The notes under the pieces are model-generated. The model worked only from the letters and a program-made list of their open reading frames with translations. It made no database searches and had not been told where the DNA came from. A program made the translations under genes and the position numbers. A stretch of DNA of 35,241 nt from Gryganskiella cystojenkinii (taxonomy: Eukaryota; Mortierellomycota; Mortierellomycetes; Mortierellales; Mortierellaceae): assembly GCA_015852425.1 (NCBI GenBank), contig JAAAIG010000305.1:4846-40086 (forward strand), written 5' to 3'. Every line of letters begins with the position of its first letter. The first letter of the stretch is position 1. Of this stretch, positions 19,621 through 31,584 are shown in pieces.

Positions 19621-21151
19621 ATGGCATCGGCGCCCTTAATGACTATCGCCTCATCCTCAGGGGATACACAAAAGATTATACCCAAGGATATCAACCATTC
19701 CCCTACCACGCACCATGCTAATCTAGAAGCTGCATTGGAGAAGCAGGTGGACGAAGAGCCTTTCATATTCGTCTCCAAGAAGAAGAAAGGGCGCGGCCCA
19801 TCGAATACAAAATTACAGCCAACACTTTCAACACGTACCGGGAACGCTACCATGACTCTGGAGTCAAATGTGGCCGCCCCATCCCAACAACAACTTCCAG
19901 GCTGGGGTGTAAGGAAGCCAGGTGTCAAGATCAAGAAGAACAGTCAACGGGCGAAGATGATGGGGTCACGGGGACATGAAGAAGAAAGAACGATCGAGTG
20001 GGGTCGCAACATGATGGACGATCGCATCATGACTCTGAAGCAGTCCAAGTTTTATCTTGCGTTCAGAGGTAACGACGCTTTCTTTTTTGTCGTTTTATTG
20101 CACCATTTTTGGATATCGATCTGATCACGGAGAGTTAAAGCTCTGACATCTTTTTCACGTTTCTACCTCGATCAGACCTTGTGGAGATGTCCGTCATGCC
20201 GCCTTGTCAGGCCAACGATCATCAAACCCATGCGAAAGTAAGACACACACCGGAAAAGTCGAACAGATACTCTGCAGCAACAGACGGCGCTTCAATGCAG
20301 GAGGCATCAACGCCATTAGAACCATCCCAGCAGACCGACTATAATGAGACAGCGAACGAAAGAGAGACAGACGGGAACTCTGTCAAGGATATTATCTGTT
20401 ATGGGATAGGGTCGATCGAATCCTCGAAGAATTCGCAGTATCAGTTAGCTCTCGCTCTCTGTTTGAAAGAGATCCTTCAGGTAACGAGGAGAGCGTAACA
20501 GTTGAGAAGCTGATCAATTTCCGTGTCCTGTGTACGTGTCAAGTTAACGAAAGAAACTATTACCTCTTTGAATTCCGCTTTTTTTTTTGTAACTATAGAT
20601 TTCTGGAACTGTGTCTATATACGATCCGGTCATGTCCAAGTACGACAGTGATTTGGCAAGGGACTTGGGCTTTATCGCTCTGTCAGCAGAGGATCAAACG
20701 ACAAAAAAGTCAATTGAGAAGCATCGCACCCTCTTATATATGCCACATTGCCCCAAGGGACTCTACTCTCAAGTGCTCGAATCCAACTGGTCTCGTGAGC
20801 AATTGAACAAGATGGTCATCATTGGCAACCGCTTCACAAGATACGATGAAAGGTAAGGAAACAAGCTGGAGATTCAAGCGATCCCGATAAGGAACGGTAA
20901 TGCTTAATTTCTTAGCAATGAATTAATTTGCTCCGCTTGCTCTTCATATTAGTCCGTCCTTCCGACAACATGCAAAACAAGCGCCGTTTATCTTACCTGC
21001 TCTCTCTATCGCAACCGTCTCGGACTTCCCCAAAATCAAGTTTGAGGATGACATGGCCTTCAATGATCTGGCCATTCATCTCTTTCCGGAGTATCACGAG
21101 ATTCCGTCCGTGGATCTACAGGATCGTGAAGAAGACCCAGAGATGATGTGA
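19621..21151 (+). CDS. SRR1-like domain protein
   Basis: Four exons, 19621-20068, 20176-20480, 20599-20852 and 20953-21151, with GT/AG borders and consistent phases, give 401 residues. The N-terminal third is basic and low in complexity (VSKKKKGRGP, KPGVKIKK). From about residue 222 the SRR1 fold is clear: DIICYGIGSIESSKNSQYQLA, then VSIYDPVMSKYDSDLARDLGF, HRTLLYMPHCPKGLYSQVLESN and MVIIGNRFTRYDER. The family includes plant SRR1, animal SRRD and yeast Ber1, linked to light and clock signalling, haem regulation and microtubule or proteasome phenotypes; its biochemical activity is unsettled. AATAAA sits four bases after the stop, so the 3' UTR is very short. The gene is tail to tail with the lipase-like gene. 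Confidence 0.9.
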
Positions 21152-21154
21152 GCA

Positions 21155-21216
21155 AATAAAGAGTCGCCCGCTCTATTTGTGTAATATACAGGACGGCATT
21201 GCTATGCCTCTTTATT
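21155..21216. terminator. Back-to-back poly(A) signals
   Basis: AATAAA on the + strand (21155-21160) serves the SRR1 gene, and AATAAA on the - strand (21216 to 21211) serves the lipase-like gene. The stops are only 140 bp apart, so cleavage sites should nearly coincide. Confidence 0.6.
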
Positions 21217-21291
21217 TTGGAGAGCGAGGAGCAAAGAAAAAGCGAAATACATGTGTGTGTAGGATATAATGTGATGCGATAGGTAAGCAAT

Positions 21292-24200
21292 CTAAAGTTT
21301 CGAACGCAATGGCTCTAGTCTAAACTTGATCTCCTTCATACCCTTCGATACCGGTTTCCAGTCATCGTAGAGTTTCTTGAGTCTCTCCATTTCTCCGTCC
21401 AACGTCTTGTCGCCTCGTGATTTGATCTCGTCCATCACGCCACGCATACCCCAGGGGAGATAGAAAGGGTTGAGCGTTTGCTTGGCCTGGAAGGGGTGCA
21501 GTATGGGTTCGCTCCGAGCCATCTCTGAAGTCAAACTGTTAGGAGGTTCAAGTAAAGATCGAATGGCAAGTCTGGTACAAAGCAAGAGAAAGCAATATAA
21601 TAGTTAGTTGCGAGAGTCCATTTTCAAATACCAGTAATAGTTAACAAGGACGAAAGCGCTTACAAATACACTTCGCGCTCTTCATAAATGGTGGAGTGTC
21701 CTTCACCATATATGCTTCCGGCCACAACCTCGCTTAGATGCACGAGGACGCCGTGATCGTCGATGCCTGAGTTACGAAGACGCATCGAGAATGAAATTAG
21801 ATTTGTCAAGAAGTCATCCTGGAAGCTGGCTCCGTCGATATAGACTGCACGAACAATAGACGGGTGGTGGATCGAGGTCATAACTGCAGAATAGAGCGGG
21901 ACGACCTGATCTTCCAAACTGGCGACACACGTGAACCGGACACCTGAGGTAAGCACGGTCCGGAGGGCCTCTCGGTACGTCTTTGCGATATCCGTGTCTG
22001 AATCCATAAACTCAAAGAGCTCTTGGGCAGCGTCGGCCTCGAACCAGCGTACAATCAGGTTCCCTTTCAGGAACGGGAACGGACCATGAGAGATTCCTGC
22101 CATGGCCAGAATACCGATGCGTTGCATCTTGGGGTCGTTCTCATCCACGCGCAGCATACCCTCCTCAATCAGTCGCGCAATGAGCATAGTACTGGTGGGG
22201 GTGCCCTGCGAATGAGTTGCCACTAAAACCAAATCTGCCTCGTGGATGGCATTCTTCCAGGTGTCGTTTTTCACTAGATTTTGATACAGGATCTCGACTC
22301 TCTTCAGAACTTTGCCTTCACCTTCCAACGGGATCAGCGTGATATCCTCAGGATCCAGTTCGACATTATGGATCTTCAGGTAATCTTTGAGCGCTAGGTC
22401 CATCTCGTCGCAAAATTTCTTGCTCGTTCCTGTGGGCTCGCCGATGACTGTTCGGATAAGCTTGATAGGGAACCAACCATGAACTCCAATTATAGCAACC
22501 TTTCGGATGCCGCTAGCACCCCGATGAAGTGCCTCGTCGCCCATCGTGGGTGTTGCTTCAACGGTTGGTGATTTTGAGAACAAGAGCGAGCTTAACGCGC
22601 TGACGGCACTCTTCACGATTGATCCCGATCGTTCATGCTTAGGACTATCAGTGGATACCTCTGTCGGACCAATGGGGATCGTAAGTAAGCTCTGACGAAC
22701 ATCGTCGGAGAATTGTTCGTAGTAGTTTGGGAGGACTACGTTCTTCTTCTTGAAGATCACTTTGGAGAGAGAAGCAATCGCTTTGCCCTCCTCCATAGTC
22801 TCGCGCTCCTTCAACTGCGCAAAAGTATGTCCCTCCATGGGGCTGTCCGTAACGCTTTCCTTGGACGAGAGAATTTCTTTAGAGCTCCTGGCTTCTGCAA
22901 GCTGAGCGAAGGTCCGTCCTCTAGGTTGTGCCTCTAGTTCGACTATGTTGCCGTTGACGTCCTTTCTCTCGCCTTCTTCATAATCAGTTACTTGGTGACT
23001 TGATGGGACTCCTTTTGTCGATGATGCATCGTCCGCCTTGACACCGTAGCCGATCATTGAGAGCCAACTGTAACTACTGGACATGGTACCGTATGTGTTG
23101 GCGTTGGACTCTGCTTTGCTTTTCGAAAATGCAGTTCCCGGAGGGACAACAACACTCAACTCTGACGTGCCAATGACAGCCGGGGCGGTTACTCCACCAT
23201 CGTTCGAGGACTCGACAAGCACGGTTTTCACAGGCACCGGAGAGTCGGAATTCAGGGGCGAGGGTGGCGTTGGGGTCTCGGGTCGTCGATTAGGCTCGCT
23301 GATACTGGATGGTCTCGATTCAGGTTCGATAAGAACATCACCACTTCGTTGGAGCGGTCTTTTCGTGACAGGCTCGTCCTTGTTGTCATCCTTTGATCCG
23401 TAACCAAAGATTGACCAGCGTTTCCTTCCGAGACTGCTTTGTGAATCAGGTACCTTGGCATTCAAGGGTGTAATGCTAAGACCGCCTTTTGTATTTGAGT
23501 CCATGTCCATATCCATGTCCATGACGGAACCCGCAGTAGACGAACTAGTCGACATAAGAGTGCTGGCCGGTGTGCTGCCAGTTTCGGGCTTGACAACGGT
23601 CTTGCTACTGTTCGTAGCTGATTCCGCACAGAGAAGGTTGTCTTGACTGGTGGCGAGTTTATTCCACAGCAGCACAGATAACGATCCTTGAGCGGACGAT
23701 GCAGATCCGCGACGCCCGCTCGAAGTATCAGCGAGTTTGGAGTGTTTGAGCATACTCGTGGGAAATGCTGCGGTGGACGGGAGAGATGAGGGTAAAGATG
23801 CTGATTGAGAGGGTTGTTTTGTGCGTTGGACATAGGCTGCTTCTGGACCGGTTGGTTCCCAGCCCACGCTACCGAAGCGTTTGTCCTTGATCGTAGTGGA
23901 GGAGAGAGATGACGCAAAAATGGAGGTAGATTCAGGGGCAGAAGTGAGAGTGTTTATAGGTGCATCAGCACAAGAGATGGATTCTCCTGATATCGAAATG
24001 GTGGTCAACGCGAGAGGGCTCTGATGCGTGTTTGTGGTATGGTCGTGACTGATGGGCGTGCTGCGATTGGAAGAGGCGGGAGTCGTGCTGCTACTTCCGG
24101 ACCACCACGTGGCAAGAACACTGAGAGACGAGTGCCTCTCAACAGCGCTGCTGCTGATGTTATTATCGCTGTTGGTGCGGACAATCCTTTCGGTCTTGTC

Positions 24201-24991
24201 CGATACTGGTTTTGGAGACAAGGAGGGATCAACATCCATGTGCGACTCTGATTGGGTATTATATGGCTCTGCTCCTGATGATGGTAGATCGGTGGGAACG
24301 GAATGACCCTCCCGTGAGCCAACTACAGCAGCAGTCGGAGAAGGTGCCGTAACAGCTGCATCGCTCGACATGGTACTGTTGTTGTCGTTGTCCCTGTCCA
24401 AATCTATGTCCATACTCACACTCGATGTAGCAACAGCAGATTGATCCTCAATCCCGTGTTGTGCATCAACAGTAATGGTGGCTGATCCTGTGCCAGGAGA
24501 AACGTTTTTAGACATTGGCGAATCTTTTTGACCGGACAAGGAGGAGTTGCTTGACTTTCGCATGATACTCTCTAGCGATTGAGAAGCACTATTGTTTTGT
24601 GCGTTATTGTTCCTGCTGCCGAGCTGGTTCAGAGACGCGGACGAAGAGTTCAGGATGGTGGCGCAATCACTATTACTGCCCTGAGAAAAGTGAGAGGGAG
24701 GAGATAAGATCGATAAGAGGTAAACGGGGTGGACAGATGTTTTTTTTTCCTTGCAATACGCACATGCCAAATGATGACAATATTCCAAAAAAATGAGGGG
24801 CTGTATCGCAGATTTCATACCGTTGCAGAAACAGATGCTTCGCCCTTGGCACTGGCCAACAGTTCCAGTCCAGAGAGTGAACCGGGCGAAGATTTGATAG
24901 AGGTTGTATCCTTGATAGAGGCTCGAGTTCTAGGTGAGATAGGACTACTTTTGGTGGTTAAAGTCTTCTCAGTGCTCCCTGTATGACTCAT
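21292..24991 (-). CDS. Large alpha/beta-hydrolase (lipase)-like protein, YML020W-type family
   Basis: Exons 24991-24821, 24680-21664 and 21571-21292 give 1155 residues. The ATG at 24991 is the first in its frame. The first 750 residues or so are disordered and rich in Ser/Thr/Asp, with MDMDMDMD and MDIDLDRDND tracts and several SWLSMIGYG/RWSIFGYGSK motifs that look like short linear repeats. A folded domain then follows: VAIIGVHGWFPIKLIRTVIG, the lipase-like elbow THSQGTP (Ser near 881), LAMAGISHGPF, SLEDQVVPLYS (Asp near 981) and GEGHSTIY (His near 1052), a credible catalytic triad. The last exon adds a conserved-looking C-terminal tail (HPFQAKQTLNPFYLPWGMRG). I recall this architecture from the uncharacterised fungal YML020W family; that identification is moderate and substrate is unknown. 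Confidence 0.82.
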
Positions 24992-27968
24992 GGACGATCT
25001 GCTGTTGAAAGAGAAGTGTGGTATTGTGGAATGGAGGGATGGTGGAACGGAATGAATGACAGCGTGGTGCACAGCCACGGAAAACGAAGAATGCGCAAAG
25101 TGCAGTGATGAATTGAAGATGAGATGATGTTTCTGTTGATGGGGAGAGAGAGGTAAACAGCAAAGAACGGAGAGGGCAGGACAATGACGGTAGACTACGT
25201 TGAATCAATGGAGCAGATGCAAAGAACCGACTTTTTTTTGATGCAAAAAAAACCGTTCATTCACTTTTTAAAAAATTACGCCCAACTTGGCGATAATTAC
25301 ACGTGACTGAGAGTTTTGAAAATCTCTTTGCTATCGCCATCGTCATCGTGCGCTCACCGGTCATTATCTCTGCACTCGTGTTCGCTCACCCTTTCTTGCA
25401 CTCATGCATAGCCCAACCGCCGAACTAACTACTGCAGAAGAAAGGAATGAATAATCGGACCCTAAAAATCCAACAGGAATCTCGCTTTTTTTTCTCTTTG
25501 ATGGCTTGCTTGCTGCTTTTGTGCGCGTGTTTTCACGCGTCGATGTGCCGACCCCTCCCTCGCCTTCAGCGTCCTTATTTTCTCTCCCCTTTTTATCTCG
25601 GTCGTAGACGGTACGCTCGGACCGACTTGCAGAAGTCGTCATACAGATTGTAATCGATCTCTTTCTCGATCTGGCCCGTTACATCTCATTCTACGAAGCA
25701 TAAGGAAGGACAGCATTCCAGACGCGTACCTTCCACAAGGAAGTCAAAAAAAAATAGGATCGGTGGCGACATGGACTCGTTTGATGCTCTTCCTCTCTTA
25801 GAGCAGTTGACGAACTCCGAGCTGTGGATCTTGATTCCAAGGTCCATTTCAGGACATTTTGTCTCGTATCCCTGTCCAAACCTGAAAGCCACATACACAC
25901 ATGCATTACACCCATTCGCCCCTACTTCTCTTTTAGACGTGGACACAATTCGCTCATACCCGAAGGAAGACTTCATAGGAAAACAAAGCCCTCGGGATTC
26001 AATTAGAAACACGATTTCTCTCTCTCACCCACTCATGCACATACTTTGGGCTCCTCGGATGCAGCCAGCAGAACCTCTCTTCTCGCCCTTGCCTTCAGGT
26101 GGTTTTTCTCGTTCTCTCAGGTTACATAAATAAAAATGGCCCCTGTTGCCCTCGCTCCAAGGGAAAAAAGGAGTCATTTTTTCTAGTTTGACTCCATCTT
26201 CTGTTTCCACAGCAGAACGTCGATTTCCGTCCATCCAATTGCGGGCGAGCTCGTCGAGGCCGACCCATCCCATTGACCACAAGATTCTCAGGAAGAGCCA
26301 ACATGGTGTTGACAAACAAACAAACAAAAGACGGCAATAAAGTTTATTCTGTCTTTTGGCACAATTGACAACACAAACAAACACAAACAAAAGAAAGGGA
26401 GGAGGCAGAGAAAGGAGGAAGAGGAGGTATCGCAAGGGCAGATTGGGATGAGTCTCTTCCCTTCCCCTTGTGCATCACTTGTCTCTCTCTGCTTCGACCA
26501 TGATTGCGATTGCATTATGGGCTTTCGATGTTTGAGTGTATGGTGGTATGATCTGTCTAGCCCCACTTAAACCCTAACTTTTTTTCTCTCCGTCGTCTCT
26601 CTCCCCTCGTTCAGCCACCCTTGCATGGAACTTACATGAACAAATGGTCAATGATCAAGAGTTCAAAGGGACAAGGATGAACTCTGTGAACAACAGGATC
26701 AAAAAAAGCTAGTAATGCAATGCATGACACAAATCATTTCGTAGTTCGCCCCCCGTTTTATGGTTGTCTTTCCTCGGTGCCTCTCTTCGTAATACCCCGA
26801 AATAATGAGCTGCTTGAATCTCGGCCTTACCAACCAATCCCACAAGAGAGTGACACAGAGCAGATTGCTCTCATTCAATCGATTGACGATCGCCCGATCG
26901 ACTTCCTCGCAAACACGAGCAGGTTCTGCAAAGTAGTCAAAAAAATCTCCCTTTGTGCCTCGTACGAGTTCGAACCCCCAACAGGCTTCCGCTTTATGGC
27001 CTAGTTACCCTTTGGCGAAGAAAGCCTCCTAGCTCTTTCTGGTAGAGGAGCAAGTGATAAGTGATAAGACAGTGATCTGGTACATCGTCATCGAGAACTT
27101 CACCACATTCCAATGCATTAGAAAGAGATAAAGACATCCAGCTAAACGGGATCGAGAACCAGGAAGAAGAATCCTTCCCAGATTCAGATTCACTCCACCT
27201 TTAGTTTTCGACGAACCAAATTCGATTTCTTGGACCACCCACAGTCTCTGAGTCTTTCCACACCAGTCCAGGTTCACCCGAAAAAAGTTCTGTCCACTTC
27301 TTTTTTTGTTGTTTTCGCCACACTGTTCTCCACGCGAGAGAGACAAGGGAGAGGCAGACATTGAACAACAAATTTGCCAACCTTTTTCTCTTCTTTTCGC
27401 GAACCCCCTTCTCTCCTGACCTGTCTTTTTTTTTTTTTATTCATCCCTCTCCTCCCTTCCTTTTTTCTTCTACCCTGCCATCTCGACTCGACTTTTTGTT
27501 CGCATTGGCCTTTTCCCTTCTTCTTCTTCAATTCCCTCGTCTTGGACCTCTGCCCTCTTTTGACATCCCCCCCCCTTGCACCCCTTCTTCCGATTTTTTT
27601 TTTTTTTGGTTCTCCATTCTGCTTCTCGTCGTCCGCGCTCTCTCGCTCTTTCTCTCTCTCTCTCCTTGACTCTTTCTTTCCTCCCTCGTCCGTCTATCTT
27701 CAGCCTCTTTTTCTCTTTCTATCTTTTTGTCTCTCTTTTCCTCTCTCTCTCTCTCTCGTTCTCTTCGACTCATTCCTCAAAGCAAAAGAAAGTCCTCGAC
27801 TCGCTTGTCCTCGGAACCCAATTACTTGCGTCAACATTTTTTGTGATCACTTTTCCCCGTCTCTCTCGGTCGCGACGTGTTTTTTATATCCTATCATAGG
27901 CACTGGCTGTCACCCTCCCTGCTCTCCCCTCGTACTTCATTTTTCCGACCTATCGTCGCTTCCCCTGG
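24992..27968. other. 3 kb intergenic region between hydrolase and APSES genes
   Basis: Divergent upstream region of both genes. A CACGTG E-box lies at 25300-25305. Two ATG-started + frames (25771-26133 and 26720-27004) have no recognisable domain or intron structure and are not called. The right part, from about 27370, becomes strongly pyrimidine-rich on the + strand and is probably the promoter and leader of the APSES gene. Confidence 0.45.
27370..27780 (+). repeat. Polypyrimidine-rich tract upstream of the APSES gene
   Basis: About 400 bp are dominated by C and T with runs such as CTCTCTCTCTCTCTC (near 27741-27756) and C10 and T13 stretches. Long frames here encode only Phe/Ser/Leu/Pro low-complexity sequence and are artefacts of composition. 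Confidence 0.7.
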
Positions 27969-30523
27969 ATGCTTGGCCACCAACAGTTGCTCCAGCAGCA
28001 GCAACATCAACACTCTCAACAATACCAGCACCAGCATCAGCACCAGCAACACCCTCTCCAACACCAACAGCATCCGCAACACCAACATTCAAAGCACCCA
28101 CACTCGGTCCTCAACCAACAGCAGCAACAATCTCAGCAGCATCAAAACCATGTGCACCAACAACAGCATCATCAACAACAACAGCACAGTCTTCAGGAAT
28201 TGAAGTCAAACAATATCAACAACCCAACAAAGCATCATCATGGCCAGCACCCCCCTCTTTCTTCTTCCTCCACATCCTCAATTATTTCTTCTTCCGCCAT
28301 TACTATCAAACCGACGTCTGCGGGCGCAGCCTTGCCACCAGCTTACCCTTATTCTACGAGCCATTCCAATACTTCGACTTCGTCTCCTTCCTTACCTTCG
28401 GCCTCCTCCTCTTCGACCCTTGCCTCGGCCTCGGGCGATGTCTCAACTGGTGTGGGCGAGAACTTCGTACCAAACATCAAGAAAGCAAAGTACTCGACTT
28501 CACTCGATCCTCGAGGGTTCATTCCAGGTATTAACAATTTTATGCGGTGCAAAAAAAAAATAATCAAGAACCACACTCTTCCTCGGCAATTCATTTCTTG
28601 GTTGTTTGTGTTCATGTTTTTCTTACCCCACATTCCTTCCCTGTATTAATGTTCTTTACAGTGTACGAGTATGAGCTCTACGGACACCCCATTATGTGGG
28701 ACCAAGAGAACTTGTACGTTCACTTTACTGGTATCTGGAAAGCCCTCGGCAAAACCAAAGCTGATATCGTCAAGATCATCGACGCGAATCCGATTCTAGA
28801 GTCGATCATCCGTAAAGTTCGAGGAGGCTTTCTCAAGATTCAGGGCACATGGTAAAGGAACACCCTGAGAAAGAAAAAAAAGGCAAAACGCATGGAATCA
28901 CTCAACACCCTGGCGGCAGAAGCCCTCTTTCAACCACGCCACCCCCTTGCTCCTCTCTCTTTTGGTCAAGTCCATATGTTCTTGTCCACGCTCACCTCCT
29001 GTCTCACACACTCACGCGCACATACACATACACACGAACATACACACACACTGTCTGTGTCTTTTTCTCTCTCTATACTCACAAAACGCGTGCAACCCCT
29101 TTTGACCACTTTTGTTCCCTTTTGTTTTGTGAAACGAATTTCTACTCTTAGGATGCCACACCAAGAGGCTTATGATCTCGCTAAAAAGACTTGCTACAAG
29201 TTGCGCTATGAACTTGTTCCGGTCTTTGGGCAGGGATTCATCAACGACTGCATCCCTCCAGATGCACCAGGGTTCGGTTCGATTCACCTTACAGTCGTTC
29301 GACGACGTGCCTCTGAATGTGTAGTCGGTCAACGACCCTCGACCATGGGTGCACAACAGCTCCGTCTCCAACAAACTCATATTCATCCAAGTCTGAAGCG
29401 CCGGTACTCGAGTAATGACGTGAGTCGAATCAGTCGATTCAACCAGTCTAGTACCCCTACGACGAGTCATCTCTCTTCCTCGTCTTCATTCTTGCTCAAC
29501 CGTAACAAAGAGCACCATCAACGTGATGATAGCGAGGATGGCGATCAGGACGATTTGGACTTGGATCAAGACGATAAGGACACACACGTGGATCAGGACC
29601 CTCAAAGGTTCCGTCAGACCGGCCGTTTTGATTCGCATGGTGATCATACCGGCGATGATGATGACGAGGAGGACCGGTTGTTGGATGGTTCAACAGAAGA
29701 CGAGGAGGAACAACAGTCCATGTCCGGATCCTACGATGAGGAGGACATTGACGTCGACGGTGATTCTTGCACGAGTGAACAAGAAGATCCCATGTTTGGT
29801 CTCGCCCGTCTCGATCTCTCCCGTCGAAACTCGTCCCCAATGCCGATGAGCACAGCTTATGCTCTTTCAAGTGGAACTTCGAGTACCAAATCGGGTCGGA
29901 CTCGTCGCGGTCGACCCCCAGCACGCAGTCCCATGCCAATTGCCAACAGGATTGCGGCCAACTATGTTGCTTACAACAACTATGTCTCGAGTAACACTCA
30001 AGCAGCTCAGGGGTTGGGTCGTAACAGTGGGTCGAGTCGTGCTCAAAAACAACAACTTCGTCAGCAACAACGTCTTCAAATGCAACAACAACAGCAGCAG
30101 CAGCTCTACAACCAGCACCAACACCAACACCAACACCATCAACATCAACATCAACATCAACTCAGCCAGCAACACCAACGCCCACCACAATACGTCCAGC
30201 AAGGATCACAGTACCCCTCCATGCGTTCTCCAGATCACGACAGCATGGATTATCAAGCATCAAGCTCTGCACCTACCCTTTCGGGACTCTCTCATCAAGA
30301 GCTTGTCGAATTCTTCAAGGCCGGTCAAGCTCTCCAGCGAATGTCCCAAGATGATGGTGTTCGGCCTTGGAAACAGGACAGCAGTCGAATGATTCTACCC
30401 AAGAAGATTGTCCTTGGTGAACAAGTCTTTCAATGCGTGGGTGGCGAGTACAAATGTGTCCCCGAACCTAACACCGCGTCCTCCTCCAAGCCTCCAGGGG
30501 AAGATGACGGATGGTCTCGTTGA
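27969..30523 (+). CDS. APSES/KilA-N transcription factor, Xbp1-type
   Basis: Exons 27969-28527, 28662-28851 and 29152-30523 give 706 residues. Residues 5-75 are Gln/His-rich, followed by a Ser-rich stretch. The DNA-binding domain (about 188-300) spans the exon joins: YEYELYGHPIMW, YVHFTGIWKALGKTKADIV, then RGGFLKIQGTWMPHQEAYDL and CYKLRYELVPVFGQGF. It most resembles Xbp1-type APSES proteins, repressors of cell-cycle and stress genes in yeast, by the RGGFLKIQGTW-P and VPVFG features. Further on come an acidic Asp-rich region (about 375-410), an AT-hook-like RRGRPPA (about 498) and a second poly-Gln/His run (about 550-595). There are no ankyrin repeats, so it is not an Mbp1/Swi4 factor. Retention of intron 2 would stop translation directly after the GTW. 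Confidence 0.92.
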
Positions 30524-31124
30524 CTCTGACGTTCGTTGTTCTGTGACCGATTCCTTATTTTTCCTTCCTACTTAATGTCTTCTTTTAATTACCCATCTCA
30601 TCCGCATTTGTAAATGTCTTTTTTTCTTCGCCTCTCCTCTTCACCTCTCTACCTCTTACTTCTTCTGTTCACTTAGCACCTGTCTCCCTCTCCTTCTCCT
30701 TCTGCCTCTCTCTCGCTCACTTGTGACTTCGCAGCTCAAATTTTGTACATACCCCCCATAGCCTTCTTCTTTTACTTTTCCTCCCAGCTGTGTCCCCATC
30801 TTCTTGTCAGGTGTCTCTCTACTCAAAACAGACATGGAACACCCCCGCCTCTTCCAACATTTTTGTCCGCAACAAACAAAGCACTCCCTGTCAACGCCCC
30901 AAGTCTTGCCCCGTTCGCATTCTCTTTACCACGATTTTCCACTGTTTTTCCATCTCTCCTGTACAGATTTTTTGTTGTTGTTGTAATTGCTATTGTTCCT
31001 TGTGTTTCTGCCCCAAGCTTTGTTCCTTTGCTCTTTATCCTTCTCTTTTTCTCTCCCCTTTCTCCAATTGACGATGAACGATTTTTTTTTTTTTTTTTTG
31101 AGTTTTACTTGACCGCGAAATAAA
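30524..31124 (+). other. CU-rich 3' UTR of the APSES gene
   Basis: About 600 nt of pyrimidine-rich DNA ends in an AATAAA at 31119-31124, after a T18 run (31082-31099). It contains TGTACATA (30744-30751), a PUF/Pumilio-consensus octamer, and the near match TGTAAATG (30609-30616). No protein-coding frame is convincing. The exact 3' end is inferred. Confidence 0.45.
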
Positions 31125-31584
31125 GCTTTCTAAGCAACATCATTTAGAAGAATTACTAGAAAAACACGTACGGTGATGTTGATAGGGATGTTCACATATC
31201 CAAGATGGCACTCACTTTCTGGACTTTCCCAAGACGCGCTCGAGTGCGCACAGTGATCAGTGATTGTGTCTCTTTTCTTTCTTTTTGCTCCCCCGCATCC
31301 CACATGGCAGCAGAGCTCGAACGAGAAGGGCTCTCGTTTTTTTCTTTTTTACTTCCCCCTGTGACGACAGTAACCCAAAATGGAAACCCGCGCTGATAAT
31401 TGATGAAAAAGATAACGAAGAGGGAATAGAAAAACATAAACAAAAAAAAAAAAAAAAAAGAAAGTCCGCTCTGCCACCTCGATTGTCTCTGTTCTTCTAC
31501 ACATTTCATTTCATTCCTTTTCTTTTCCTCTTTCTTTTCTTCCATCACCCCCCTCATTCCTCACCTCCCCGCATCCCATTCATC
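31125..31584 (+). promoter_or_regulatory. Promoter and CT-rich leader of IDH1
   Basis: No gene is seen. An A18 run lies at 31442-31459. The 100 nt before the ATG are almost pure C/T and contain no ATG, typical of an initiator-type leader for a highly expressed gene. No clear TATA box was found. Confidence 0.5.

Noticed and set aside
24681..24818. Apparent N-terminus MKSAIQPLIFLEY of the lipase-like ORF
   Set aside because: It is the intron between exons 1 and 2 (GTATG donor at 24820, CAG acceptor at 24681); exon 1 at 24991-24821 joins in frame.
25771..26133. ATG-started 120-codon + strand ORF
   Set aside because: The first 25 residues look protein-like but the rest does not; no credible splice continuation.
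26960..26985. tRNA B-box-like GTTCGAACCCC
   Set aside because: The T stem does not pair (only two of five positions) and no D or anticodon arms are found on either strand.
26720..27004. 94-codon + strand ORF
   Set aside because: No motif, isolated, within a regulatory spacer; length within chance expectation.
27374..28534. 386-codon + strand ORF overlapping the APSES exon 1
   Set aside because: Out of frame with the APSES protein and made of Phe/Ser/Leu/Pro low complexity from a pyrimidine-rich tract.
28892..29151. N-terminal extension of the ORF containing APSES exon 3
   Set aside because: This part is intron 2; splicing 28851 to 29152 restores the continuous KilA-N domain (GTW-MPHQ).
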